Below, one piece after another: positions 41,701 to 50,989 of a stretch of DNA of 64,000 nucleotides. Source of the DNA: Crithidia expoeki (Eukaryota > Euglenozoa > Kinetoplastea > Trypanosomatida > Trypanosomatidae); NCBI GenBank assembly GCA_900240875.1, contig OESE01000221.1, positions 2,356,001 through 2,420,000 of the forward strand, given 5' to 3'. Position 1 is the stretch's first letter. Each line of letters starts with the position of its first letter. The notes below the pieces were generated by a model. The model saw only the letters and a program-made list of their open reading frames with translations. It made no database searches and was not told where the DNA came from. Position numbers and translations under genes: made by a program.

Positions 41701-44700
41701 GTTGAAATGTGGACGGCCGCTTGAAGCTCAGCACGGACAAGGTGCCGCAGGTGCTCCAACAGACGGAGCTGCAGCTGCGACTGGCAGCACGACAGGAGGA
41801 ACGCAACCTGAGCAGCTTCAGTGATGGCTGCAGCACCACTGTCAACACTGTCTCCGCAGCAGCTCAGTAGGTCTTCGTCATCGGCGCCTCTCATTGCAGT
41901 AGAGCCGATACCGTTACCATCATAAGGGTACGCTGACCGATGTCCACCATCACCGCCACAGCGTAGATCAGGCGACGACGTCCCACTCTGCGAGTCAGAT
42001 GGTTCCGCCGCCACAGCAGCCGCCATGAGCGCTTCAAACATGCTCCGCTGCACCGGATCGCTGCCGATCGGGGTCCCATCCTCGTCATCGTCGCCGCTAC
42101 CTTTCTGTGTGTCATCCACTTTCCTTTCCGCTGCGTTGCGAGCTTTTGTGTCGTTTGTGCGGCCGCTACGGACCGCGCTACCCTGCTGCCCCTCCTCCTC
42201 GGCTTTGCAAGCTTCTCTATAATGGCGCATGATCTGGCGGCTGAGTAGCATGAAGAACGCCACGAGGGGCAAATACAAAGGTGATGGCCGCTCCGTAAAA
42301 AACGAAGGGCCTGCCACTGTTGTCGCTGCTGCTGTGGAAGAGCCGGTGAAATGAGGCGAGGATGCACCAGCCGCAGCGGCAGCGTGTGTTTCTCGTGCGA
42401 AGAGGTCGTGCAGCAGCCCCGCCTGCTCCGCAGCCGCAAGGACGCCATCGGTGGAGACGGGAATGCGCTGCAGGCCCAGCAAGACAAGGTAGTTCGCCTG
42501 CTGAAGTGCGACCTTGCCAAGCAGGAGATGCAGGAGCGGGATGCAGAGCGAGTACCACCCCTCTGCGGCGTACTTCATCGGCTCGCGGATGCTCCCGTTC
42601 AGCACGGGCTGACTCACCTCTGCCTTTAAAGCGAGTGACGCGACATTCAGAAGGCCTTGCCGTGGGGAAAAAGATGTGCTTGCAACTCCTGTGGTATTAT
42701 GCGTTATGTCTTGTGAGTCGAAAGACGCCGAGTCTCTTGACCCGGCCCCAATAGGAATCGAAGTCACAACAGCCTCCATCTCCGCCTGCCGGCCACCGGA
42801 CACATCCACAAAAAGCCGGCTCAGCAGCTGCGTCAGGAGACCTTGGAAAATACCCTGTAAGTTTCCTGCCGGAGTGGACGAGTTTGCGGACATCGACATT
42901 GTCGCCGATGCCGCCGTGTACGTCGCCGTCTCCGCCCCATCAGCCAGCGTGACACTAGAGGTAGACATGAAAGACGACGCCGCAGTGAAACAGAGAAACA
43001 TGCGTCGCAGCACGTCTTCGTACGATGCAGCAGTGGCTGCCGTGAACGGCGACGCCGCCGCTGACGCGGGGCCGCCGTTGCACTTAGTGTTGTGCACAGT
43101 ACCGGTGCGGATGTACGCGTAGTGCATCTCCGCCTGCACCGCGGCGTCCGCCTCGTCACTCAGCACAAAAACATGATCACATCCTGCATCTTCTGCTCCC
43201 GCAGTGTTCGTCTGCTTTCCTCCGCTTACCATCGGATTCACCGCAATTTCTCCAGCGTTGTTGTTCACATCTTCGTCGGCATCGCTCTCGAAACCGCGAA
43301 AGATCAGTGTGCCTGTGTTGAAATCAGCCGCCATCTTCGGCTGTGCAAGGGGTCGATGCACTTTTTTGTCGCCCCTCGGCCCCAGCCCAAAGCCAGTGCC
43401 TCTGCTTTCAGTCACTGTCAATCCGTCACGCCGTGCTGCTGCTTCGGTTCGCAGGTCACGCAGCAGACCCTCCGCATCGCGGTAGTGCAGGTAACTGCTT
43501 AAGTTGAGCCGGTGGGCGAGGCAATAGCGGCCCAGCCGCAGGAGACATATCACTTCTCTTGCCGGAGACAGGAATTGAGTTCCGCGGTAAGACAGTGCGG
43601 CCACCCCGTCACGCGCGTACCGCAGCGCGCAGAGCGCCTCCGGGTGGGCGGTCGGGTGCGCCGCGATGCGTTGCAGGGCCGCAACACGCCGCTGAATCGC
43701 TACCTCGGGTGGCGTCTGCTGGTTGACGTCTATCCAGCTGAGACACGCGGTCTCCCACATATCCAGCGGACCGCAGACGTCGACCTCTAAGGTGCGCTGC
43801 CGCACGTACCACTGTAGCAACGTCTCTGGTGAATGAGCATCGAAGGTGTTGCCGCTCCTGCCGTTATTAACGTTTGAACTCGCAAACGCATGGGCATCTG
43901 GTGACGACTGTGCTATTTCAGCCACTCCTTCCCCTGCGGCGCGCAGGACAAAGAGCGCGAGGAACGGGTCACGGCAGCGCTGCAGCAGCACCTGCACTGC
44001 ACTGCGCACATCGCCGGCAAGGAGGAAAAAGGCGGCGCCGTACTGCGGCAGGTTCTTGCCTATGGCTGCGTATGCGTTCGCAGACGCCGCAGCGCGGTGG
44101 TGCTCGTCATGCGCAAAGTCGCGGCTGAAAAAGGCGTTGAGGCGGGGTTTGTTTTGGGCCTTGGCGAGTGCCGCCAGTGTGCCGACTTTGCGCGCTGCAC
44201 AGTACATGAGCGCGCATGCTGTTAGGTCTTTTGTGCGCTGGTACTGGTGCCGCGCGACACGGTCCGCCAGGGCGCGGAGATCAGCCGCCGACCGCAACCA
44301 GAAGGCGGCGCCGGACTGCTCTACCTGCTCCCACGTCACTTCGCTCGGGCCGAGGCCCGCTGCGCAGGCTGCACCGCCGTCAAGGTACATGGTGCTCGTT
44401 TTATCGAAGAGTAACGACACCAGCGTGGACTGCGAGTCAGACATAGCGGCCCAGAGATAAGCTGCCGTCGACACGGTGCGCGTGGCAGTGCGGCCCACTT
44501 CAAAGTACAACACGGAGTTGACCGGTACCCCCGTGTTGACGGCAGTGGAGATGTCGATGTTCGGCAGTCGCAACCGCCGCCCGAGGCTAATGAGTCGTGT
44601 GAAGAAGAGGTAACGAGCGGCAGCCTCGTCGACGCTGCGGCTGAGCGGCAACGTGTCTCGCAGGGCCTGCAATATGCACAACAAGTTCAGCTGCTCTTGG

Positions 44701-47700
44701 CTGGAAAGTCCGGTGAGTGTCACCTGTGGCAGCACCTCGGTCAGCTCAGCGAAGAGACTACCGCACGTCGCCGTGAGGTCGTACAGGCGGTGCGTAACGA
44801 TCGACGCTGCTTTGCCTCCAGTGATCGTGCCATCAGCAACAACATCAGTAGCAGCGGTGGAGGCAGAAGTACAAGGAGTCTCGACGTCGTCCCGCAGAGC
44901 TTCAGTCGGGAGCCGCGGTGGCGTCACGCGGAAAAGCATGACGTCATACTGCATCACCTGCGGCCTGTCACGAAAGCCGCGGGGGACGGCGGAAGTACAC
45001 AACCGCCGCGCAAGCTCGTCCGGCGGCTGCGAGAACAAAAACGTGAGCGACTCCGCAGCAGTGGTGTTAAGATTCGATGACGCTGTCTGTGTCTTAGCGA
45101 GCACCGCTTTCGCTGCGTTGAGCACGAGAGTGAGGACCTTAGCGAGGACGGACCAACGCGCCATGCCGATCAACTGCATGACGGCGTCTGGATGGTACTG
45201 AGGCATCCCGGTGAGTTCCGCAGACATGGCTTCGTTGACAGAACTGCTCTCGTTATAGTTTTGTGCTGCAACGGCCGACCACCACTCAAGATCACCCCCG
45301 CTGCGCAGCGGCACTTGGCGAAGGTGGATGAAAGAATTATCGGCCATGGTGTAGAGAACGGGGCGGGTGGCGGCGCGGCTGTTGGTGAGCTTTGCCGCCG
45401 TTGAGAGTCCCACCACGTTCGACTCCCATGCCCCCGCTACCTCTATCGTCGTAACGGCGGTCACCACGGGGGGCTCGCCGGTGGCAGGGCTCCTGGAGTC
45501 GCTGCAGGGCGGACACCAGGTGGGATCCTGCTGATAAGAGTACCCGTTCCCCGATACTTCTGCTGCCGGTGTTGTTACAGGGAAAGAGGTGGTGCTAAAC
45601 AAGCCTTGAAGTTTGACGTCGTCGCTGCCGTCCTTTTCGCTGCTCTCACCTCCGGGAAAACACCTCAGCCAGCGCTCAAAACAGAGTTCCTGCGCATCGG
45701 CACGGTACCACGTCTCGTTCAAGGGCCTCGTCGGCATGTCCCACTGCGTTGCACGCGTCGTGTCAGACCTGCGCAGTACCACCACCTCACCGCTTGTGCT
45801 GAGGTAAAAAGCCTCGACGCCTGTCAGTGTCGCCTCCAGCGCATAGGCAGAATACGGCGGTGCGTTAGTGGTTGCGTTTTGTGCTGTGCTGCTTGGTAGT
45901 ACAGCAACCACGCTAGTATTCGCCTTTGCGTTACCCGCTAATGATTGCACAGCCGGGCAGCCATACAAGAAGAGCACACCAGGGGATTGTGTTGCCGGCA
46001 CACCCGCCAGCACGGACGATGAACCTCTCTCCCATGGTAACGGTGGAGAGGCGGTGGACTTGCGACACAGCACGCCGACCACAACATCGTTATTCACCTG
46101 CAGGACTCCTTTCACGTCCTCGACCAGCATAGACGTCTCACCGGATCCATACCCAACGCTGTCGGGGAGGGGTAGATACTGGAAAGCAGTGAGATTGTTC
46201 GACGTCAGCATCTTCGCATCCGGCGTCAACGGACTGCGTACGCGCACATACGGAGGATGTGCACCTTTTGCACAATTACTGGCCAGTACCACCTCGCACT
46301 GTACTGCTCTTTTCTCCGTGACCTGTGCAGCAAGTCTGCAGCACAGTTGGTAGGCGTCGTATATGTACTGGGCATCTGTTGACGCACCGGGCAGTGCGGA
46401 CACGTTGAGAGCACGCCAGCGCTGCTGCAGTGCGGCAGGAAGAGCGATATATTCCGCTGCGATCGGAACAAAAGGCACCTGCGAGCTGCCGGCGGCCACG
46501 AGCTTTTGCACCGGCGCGAACGCCTCCAAGCAAGAGGGGCGGATGCGCACAAGAGCAGCGGCTGCGATAGGGCAAAAGTTGGTGTTGTCGTCACCGTTGC
46601 CCCTGACGTGATCGCAGTGCTGGGCAGTGAGGAGGAGCACCACCTCACCGTCCTTCGTCACACAACCGCTGCGGAGAAAAGAAGGGCTGGAAGACGCCAC
46701 AGAAGAGGTCTGTGCTGCACGGCTCGCTTGTGCGGGAGACACAGCAGGAGCTGCTGCATCTGTCGTTCTCTGCTCTGTATCCGTCTCTTTGTTAACCTGA
46801 ACATTATCCGTAACATTCTTCTTCTTTTCCAACGGGCCGTGCTTGGCGATCAGCTGCGTCAGGAGCTTCCTTGTATCTTGTTGAGCAGCCTTTAGCAATG
46901 CAGGCATGAACTTGAGCTTCTCTGGGCACTTTTCGATGATGAAGCGGGCAACATCCTCCTCCGTTACCACAGGAACCTCGTTGGCATCCGAAAAAGTAGC
47001 CTGCACCGCCTTGCCTGGCAAAGGTCCCGCCCCGTCTTTCGATGGTGATTGTTGTTGTTGCTGTTGCTTCTCCTGTGATTTCTCTTCGGCAAGCGCATCC
47101 GTCACTCCCGCCACGTTGATTTCAGACAGCGGTGCGATGGTCAAGACACGCGCCTGCAAGCCGGACGGCTCTACCTGCAGCAACACCACCCCCCACACAG
47201 ATCGTGCGGATGTTGACGGAGGAACATTTCCTGTAGCAACTCCTGCTGCTCCAGCTGATGTTTCCGAAGCGGCGGCGGGGCTTGTCGAGTGTGAGCGTGA
47301 GGCTGACGTAACCGACGAGGCCGACGACGACCACGAAGCCTTGAACGACTTTACGTGTCCCCACAGGTCCACCTCTCCCTCCTCCAGAAACGAAGGCGAC
47401 GCCGTGAGGAGCCGTTTCGGCTTGCCAGCGGGCGGCGAACTTGACGGCGGGAAGTCGAGCAGTCCCACAAGCAGCATTGTCGTCGTGCCGATGGCCGTCT
47501 GGGACAACTTACCCCCTGCAGCGCTGCTGGCCTTCAGCTCCGGAAATGGGTTTATGGTCCGCAGCGAGAGCAGCGAGGCACGCCCCAAGGCGAGGTAGGA
47601 CTCCACTCGGTACACCGCCGCCGACAGGTCGACCATGACCGACAGCAACACGCCGCTCGTAAAGCGAACTACAAGCCGGTAACGGCGCGAGGCGTTGAGC

Positions 47701-50117
47701 AGCACCTCCACCGTCAGCGGCTGCTTACCAGTGTGATGGCCCAGTTCAATCGGCCGTGTTCGCCACGTCGGAAGCACCGTCACCCGCACGAGCGAGCCGT
47801 AGAGGTGGAGGAGTGGGTGCAGCAACCCCGTGCACGTCAGTCCCACCGCCCGCTGCTTTGCATAACTCGCGTGCTTCTGCCGACCGAAGGAGTAGCTTGA
47901 GGTGCGCACCGTGCCGTCCCCCTCTACGTGCAGGAACTCCATGCGACTTTCCGCAGAGTTTGCCTCGGCAGAACGGGAAAATTTTGGTACGAGGCTCGTG
48001 TGCATTTCTGTGACTGTAGGCGGCTGAGCTCTACCCGAGGTGGTCGTCGCACTGTTGCTGACCGACAGCGCAGAGTGTTCCGGCGTAGTTGCTGCTGACA
48101 TTGTTTGTTGCTGTTGCCGCTCAGACTTAATGAACGCCGTGTTCGTGGCCATCAAATTGGAGCTGTTGCCGGTGTACGTCGAAAGTCTTGTAGAGAGGAG
48201 CGTGGAGGTATAGGTCAGTGCAATGACACCCGCCGGTACGAGCTGCACGAGGTTCTCCGATGCCTTCGCGGCTGCCGCATTTACGCCGCTGGTGTCTATT
48301 ACGTCGCCACCGTCGTAACCGCCGCGGCAAAGGCCCCAGCCGCCGTCCGCGCGCTCCGCCATCACGTTCGTGTAGCGCCGCGCCGTGGAAAGCGACTGCA
48401 CAGTGTAGAGCATCATGTAAGCCGACCCCTCGCGAGGGTGCGAGCACGTGACGCACAGCAACGTATGCGACGAGACGCAGTGCCAGCGCATGTCAGTAAT
48501 GTGGTAGATCCCGACAGAAACGGTGAGGCCCTGCTTGGCGAGGGTGATGTACGGCTGCCGCGGCGCCTCAGCGATTCCTTTGCCGTTTGATGGTGCGGGC
48601 GCGAAGTTGGAGGACGCACCCGCGCCGCCTGCAAACGTCGGCATTGGCATGGGGTGATTGGTCGGCGAGAAGGCCGGCGTGGCAATGACGCTGGAGCTGC
48701 GACTGTCGCTCAATATACCCAAGGCGCTCGCAACGGCAGCGGGCGTACATTCCCGCGCTCCAGTACCATCAGAAGTCGGATTGGTGGTGAAGAAAGAGGA
48801 AGTCGCGGTGGAAAATGTGGTGCCGGCGTGGCCGCCGTCGTCGCCCAGCAAGCCGCCGCTATCGCTGTCTCGTCCACCCGTGGTTAGCACCCGAGAGGCA
48901 AAAACGACCAGCGAGGAATGGCCAAGAGCGAGGGCGATGTGGTGGTTGACGTGGCACACGGCGAGGCTGCGGTAGGCGCCGAGGGTGCGCCACACCACGC
49001 GGTCCGCCACGTGCGCTGCGACAGCCGCTCCTCCCCGTAACCCGTACGGACTACCTGGGGTACCATCGGCATTCGCAGCAGCAGCAGCAGCAGTGCTGTT
49101 GCTCAGTATAATGAGAACGGTCTCTGTCTCTAGTACCACACACAACGCATCCTCGCTGACAAAGTCCATTGCGCGGACCGCGGATGCCCCAGCAGGGACG
49201 GCGACGCGGACTGGAGCCATGAGAACAGGTTTGCCGCCGTTGCCACCACCGCCTATCCCAGCCGAGGTTGCGGTGGAGTTCGAAGACACGTTGGAGAAGT
49301 TAAAAACTCTGTACGGGGACGACTGCATTGACCCACCGGGTGCCGAAGAGGGAACACCAGAGGCAGAAACCCAGGCCGATGTTTTTGGTGGACACGAAGA
49401 GGGCTCCAGGTTGAACGCCACCCGCCGCCAGCGCAGACGACCCGACATTCCGGAGTGCCTTTCCAGGTGCACATCTGCCCTTGCCGAGCTGTCTACGGTC
49501 GGTGAAGAGCTCCCTATGGTGGTACTGCTGCGAAGTCCAAGCGGAGACCCTGCCGGAGCTTGGAACAGATTGCTGCGTCCGTATGGAACCGGGTAGCGGT
49601 TGGTCGAGCTCCCGGCAGCGTTGACCGACGCGGCTAGCGCGCAAGGGTTGTAGACGCAGTCCTCGCCGTCGCGATCGGTCGTGCGCCAGAACGACGACGG
49701 CCGCGTGTCCTGCCACAGTAAACCCGCGTCGTCGAACTCGAACACAAAGATGCCCGCTGTGGTCGCGACCGCAAGGCGCAGCACGTCGTCCGTGAAGCGG
49801 CATATACTGAGAACGTAGACACATGGTGTTCTCCACGCAGCAGTAGACATACTATTGTCGAGAGGGCGAAGTGTACCTTTACCGAGCACGCTGTTGTGTG
49901 ACGCGGTGACCTTTGGTAGGGAAGAGGCATGATCGAATAAAGGTCCACTCTGTGCAACTACACTGCCGTTCTTGAGCATCAACAAGCGGTTTCCTCCTGT
50001 AATGAGTGCCGTGTAAAGGTCGCCTTTTTGGTTGAGGTAATGGGTGTCATGCGTGCACTCCTGTGCGAAGAGCGCGCGGGCGGAAGTCTGTGGAACAGAA
50101 GGAGGAGCTGGAGGCAT
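38763..50117 (-). CDS. RAV1: RAV1 / DMXL (rabconnectin-3 alpha) homologue, giant WD40 protein
   Basis: A single uninterrupted frame of 3784 codons. The segment at about 1955-2060 is the RAVE Rav1 C-terminal signature: LTACALMYCAARKVGTLAAL, then NAFFSRDFAHDEHHRAAASA, YAAIGKNLPQYGAAFFLLAG and DVRSAVQVLLQRCRDPFLAL, the order seen in yeast Rav1 and animal DMXL1/2. The C-terminus resembles the DMXL WD40 block (HPHLPFFLARHRDGHIDLYP near 3245; VTPVAFSPNGYIIAAGLSDG near 3365). The N-terminal third also has beta-propeller-like strands (NRLLMLKNGSVVAQSG, LRLAVATTAGIFVFEFDDAG). Gln/Ser/Ala-rich inserts, including a Gln run near 1020, inflate the length beyond the about 3000 residues of DMXL. Rav1/DMXL promotes assembly of V1 onto V0 of the vacuolar ATPase at endosomal membranes. 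Residues 3129-3203 are duplicated at 36290-36510. Confidence 0.85.
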   Translation of the reverse strand: MPPAPPSVPQTSARALFAQECTHDTHYLNQKGDLYTALITGGNRLLMLKNGSVVAQSGPLFDHASSLPKVTASHNSVLGKGTLRPLDNSMSTAAWRTPCVYVLSICRFTDDVLRLAVATTAGIFVFEFDDAGLLWQDTRPSSFWRTTDRDGEDCVYNPCALAASVNAAGSSTNRYPVPYGRSNLFQAPAGSPLGLRSSTTIGSSSPTVDSSARADVHLERHSGMSGRLRWRRVAFNLEPSSCPPKTSAWVSASGVPSSAPGGSMQSSPYRVFNFSNVSSNSTATSAGIGGGGNGGKPVLMAPVRVAVPAGASAVRAMDFVSEDALCVVLETETVLIILSNSTAAAAAANADGTPGSPYGLRGGAAVAAHVADRVVWRTLGAYRSLAVCHVNHHIALALGHSSLVVFASRVLTTGGRDSDSGGLLGDDGGHAGTTFSTATSSFFTTNPTSDGTGARECTPAAVASALGILSDSRSSSVIATPAFSPTNHPMPMPTFAGGAGASSNFAPAPSNGKGIAEAPRQPYITLAKQGLTVSVGIYHITDMRWHCVSSHTLLCVTCSHPREGSAYMMLYTVQSLSTARRYTNVMAERADGGWGLCRGGYDGGDVIDTSGVNAAAAKASENLVQLVPAGVIALTYTSTLLSTRLSTYTGNSSNLMATNTAFIKSERQQQQTMSAATTPEHSALSVSNSATTTSGRAQPPTVTEMHTSLVPKFSRSAEANSAESRMEFLHVEGDGTVRTSSYSFGRQKHASYAKQRAVGLTCTGLLHPLLHLYGSLVRVTVLPTWRTRPIELGHHTGKQPLTVEVLLNASRRYRLVVRFTSGVLLSVMVDLSAAVYRVESYLALGRASLLSLRTINPFPELKASSAAGGKLSQTAIGTTTMLLVGLLDFPPSSSPPAGKPKRLLTASPSFLEEGEVDLWGHVKSFKASWSSSASSVTSASRSHSTSPAAASETSAGAAGVATGNVPPSTSARSVWGVVLLQVEPSGLQARVLTIAPLSEINVAGVTDALAEEKSQEKQQQQQQSPSKDGAGPLPGKAVQATFSDANEVPVVTEEDVARFIIEKCPEKLKFMPALLKAAQQDTRKLLTQLIAKHGPLEKKKNVTDNVQVNKETDTEQRTTDAAAPAVSPAQASRAAQTSSVASSSPSFLRSGCVTKDGEVVLLLTAQHCDHVRGNGDDNTNFCPIAAAALVRIRPSCLEAFAPVQKLVAAGSSQVPFVPIAAEYIALPAALQQRWRALNVSALPGASTDAQYIYDAYQLCCRLAAQVTEKRAVQCEVVLASNCAKGAHPPYVRVRSPLTPDAKMLTSNNLTAFQYLPLPDSVGYGSGETSMLVEDVKGVLQVNNDVVVGVLCRKSTASPPLPWERGSSSVLAGVPATQSPGVLFLYGCPAVQSLAGNAKANTSVVAVLPSSTAQNATTNAPPYSAYALEATLTGVEAFYLSTSGEVVVLRRSDTTRATQWDMPTRPLNETWYRADAQELCFERWLRCFPGGESSEKDGSDDVKLQGLFSTTSFPVTTPAAEVSGNGYSYQQDPTWCPPCSDSRSPATGEPPVVTAVTTIEVAGAWESNVVGLSTAAKLTNSRAATRPVLYTMADNSFIHLRQVPLRSGGDLEWWSAVAAQNYNESSSVNEAMSAELTGMPQYHPDAVMQLIGMARWSVLAKVLTLVLNAAKAVLAKTQTASSNLNTTAAESLTFLFSQPPDELARRLCTSAVPRGFRDRPQVMQYDVMLFRVTPPRLPTEALRDDVETPCTSASTAATDVVADGTITGGKAASIVTHRLYDLTATCGSLFAELTEVLPQVTLTGLSSQEQLNLLCILQALRDTLPLSRSVDEAAARYLFFTRLISLGRRLRLPNIDISTAVNTGVPVNSVLYFEVGRTATRTVSTAAYLWAAMSDSQSTLVSLLFDKTSTMYLDGGAACAAGLGPSEVTWEQVEQSGAAFWLRSAADLRALADRVARHQYQRTKDLTACALMYCAARKVGTLAALAKAQNKPRLNAFFSRDFAHDEHHRAAASANAYAAIGKNLPQYGAAFFLLAGDVRSAVQVLLQRCRDPFLALFVLRAAGEGVAEIAQSSPDAHAFASSNVNNGRSGNTFDAHSPETLLQWYVRQRTLEVDVCGPLDMWETACLSWIDVNQQTPPEVAIQRRVAALQRIAAHPTAHPEALCALRYARDGVAALSYRGTQFLSPAREVICLLRLGRYCLAHRLNLSSYLHYRDAEGLLRDLRTEAAARRDGLTVTESRGTGFGLGPRGDKKVHRPLAQPKMAADFNTGTLIFRGFESDADEDVNNNAGEIAVNPMVSGGKQTNTAGAEDAGCDHVFVLSDEADAAVQAEMHYAYIRTGTVHNTKCNGGPASAAASPFTAATAASYEDVLRRMFLCFTAASSFMSTSSVTLADGAETATYTAASATMSMSANSSTPAGNLQGIFQGLLTQLLSRLFVDVSGGRQAEMEAVVTSIPIGAGSRDSASFDSQDITHNTTGVASTSFSPRQGLLNVASLALKAEVSQPVLNGSIREPMKYAAEGWYSLCIPLLHLLLGKVALQQANYLVLLGLQRIPVSTDGVLAAAEQAGLLHDLFARETHAAAAAGASSPHFTGSSTAAATTVAGPSFFTERPSPLYLPLVAFFMLLSRQIMRHYREACKAEEEGQQGSAVRSGRTNDTKARNAAERKVDDTQKGSGDDDEDGTPIGSDPVQRSMFEALMAAAVAAEPSDSQSGTSSPDLRCGGDGGHRSAYPYDGNGIGSTAMRGADDEDLLSCCGDSVDSGAAAITEAAQVAFLLSCCQSQLQLRLLEHLRHLVRAELQAAVHISTPQRPLDAVTIYSGPLSPAAQTMLAQRRILLATMLLDVTTQWGALAEETMLRLYMALPRYAPGPLTDPNGVFLEVRLDVLRMRAVLVALLAGPRGVTEEAALAATSENATIDSNVVLAKTEGLRGGTTLQPKDASSSFPHLANSDSSKCDSTVSTTKWIEENTVMLLELCTMQLELFWTLPSHALTHCRQLAAPTRAALRLLRRVTALHGSARRLLAGMLREVEETSVLTHRSHTVSLAGNSSLGSPLTRASLKFPKTTTQTSSEDPRYIPGEKDDTREMYCPALSFLQLAWMRRHHTHALLRWLLLGITLDMSNDDGQRPLLTDRLILTQHDYSVTGVQFDLSSCDSIVCTTEAGTSIGHGFRELLAGDNEEALWSQSTERNLATAVFTEGLTAQQERLRLAAEHQEGTHTPAVVAALAAKSVLEGRPRCAVAANAMPSSHPHLPFFLARHRDGHIDLYPYASQECLASFCCALRHGQSNPYVGGGDISGKTSGGAAGSGGINANLGTDAWAAWGMGPASGPALTGAAAAFGGQSVAAAAAYPSSFLWSVERMERHAVTPVAFSPNGYIIAAGLSDGSVAGWRFSAAAVESAPAFTFPLFFAPYGIRACTFCGDRSSLIAVVGLTREPHLHPRVRVSGGAAAATSLRPPPLNSSFALTPVAPATGPSARTAAATSAETGELVGEVLIFDTVLDDGVVTARCALPFVPSYAVYLTPLQVVLIVSLEGLMATYSMQTGRLAVIATMSVTSVLNTLLCPMSVAGAGGAATFTGNTTAAAAATGPGAASASGGIDSAAVLITCVAKSAYDPLVAFGTSKGLVLLLHLRHIRAAMKEAERRIREEGEDVFVYYPPSAATVAGSTRSSGTGAGKRRVNADTLSTRITAKSCAAAEVAAPVIGTEFLKRLPLESVLTTATCVQVAPQVQSRSAVEDIVFSPSMLLAGLRDGKVIAAAVIAQATRTRFTAGSTVSADLLETVEGKV

Positions 50118-50989
50118 ATTTCACCACTTCGGATTTGAGATTAAATATAAATAAATATAAATATATAATAAACAAAACGTAGTCGATAAATCAACACAGG
50201 TAACAAGAGAAACAAGTAGATTGAATGAAACTCAAATGACTACACGTTACCAGAAATAAAAACCTCATGGAGGCTCGTAAACTCAAATAGCTACACTGCC
50301 AGAAAAAGCTCGGAGCAAAAGTACTTGAAAGAACTTACTGAGCGTGTTGTCAAAAGAAAGAAAAACCAAAGAGACCTTTGATTGGTTTGTTTTCTGATCG
50401 AGTCAACAACCGTTGCGATAAGTAAAAATCAAATTTTGGCACGGAGAACGAAAAGAGAAGGTAAAGGTACTACACTGTCGATATAAGTTGTTAAGCGCAA
50501 CGAAGGCAAAGCCAGGTGCAGGGTGTAATCCAGAGAAACAGACGGGAAAGAACACAAGAGAGTTACAAAATGCAAGATAAAATAAGGGTAGTAATACAAT
50601 CAGGTTGTGTGTAGTAACGCTTAAGCGATATAAATCTCGCATTGAGTACACATTTTTTAGAAACTAAAAATACATGAACTCAATCTACCTCTCTTTCTTT
50701 ATACAGGCAAAGCTATGCCATTAGCAGCTGACTGGAAGGATCACATTTTGATCTGCTTGGGTAAAGGAGTCTCACTTAATTAAACACTTACAAACGTTTG
50801 TCCCCCATAAAAAAGTGCTGCTGTTGTTTTTATACAATATGTGCGGTGTAGAACCACGTTCATTTCGATTGCTTTCGCTGTTTTATCCTTCATCAGGGAT
50901 CGCAATTTGTGCTGAGGACTCACCGAACTTGCGTTTATCCCTCCACAGCATCCTACTGCCTCTCAGTTCAAAAAAAAAAAAACTCAAAA
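50118..50989. other. Intergenic region, no supported gene
   Basis: Very AT-rich upstream of the RAV1/DMXL start (50136-50172), with a lone AG at 50128-50127 close to the ATG as the likely acceptor. Otherwise it is the 3' UTR of the 907-aa gene. No protein-like frame. Confidence 0.6.
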
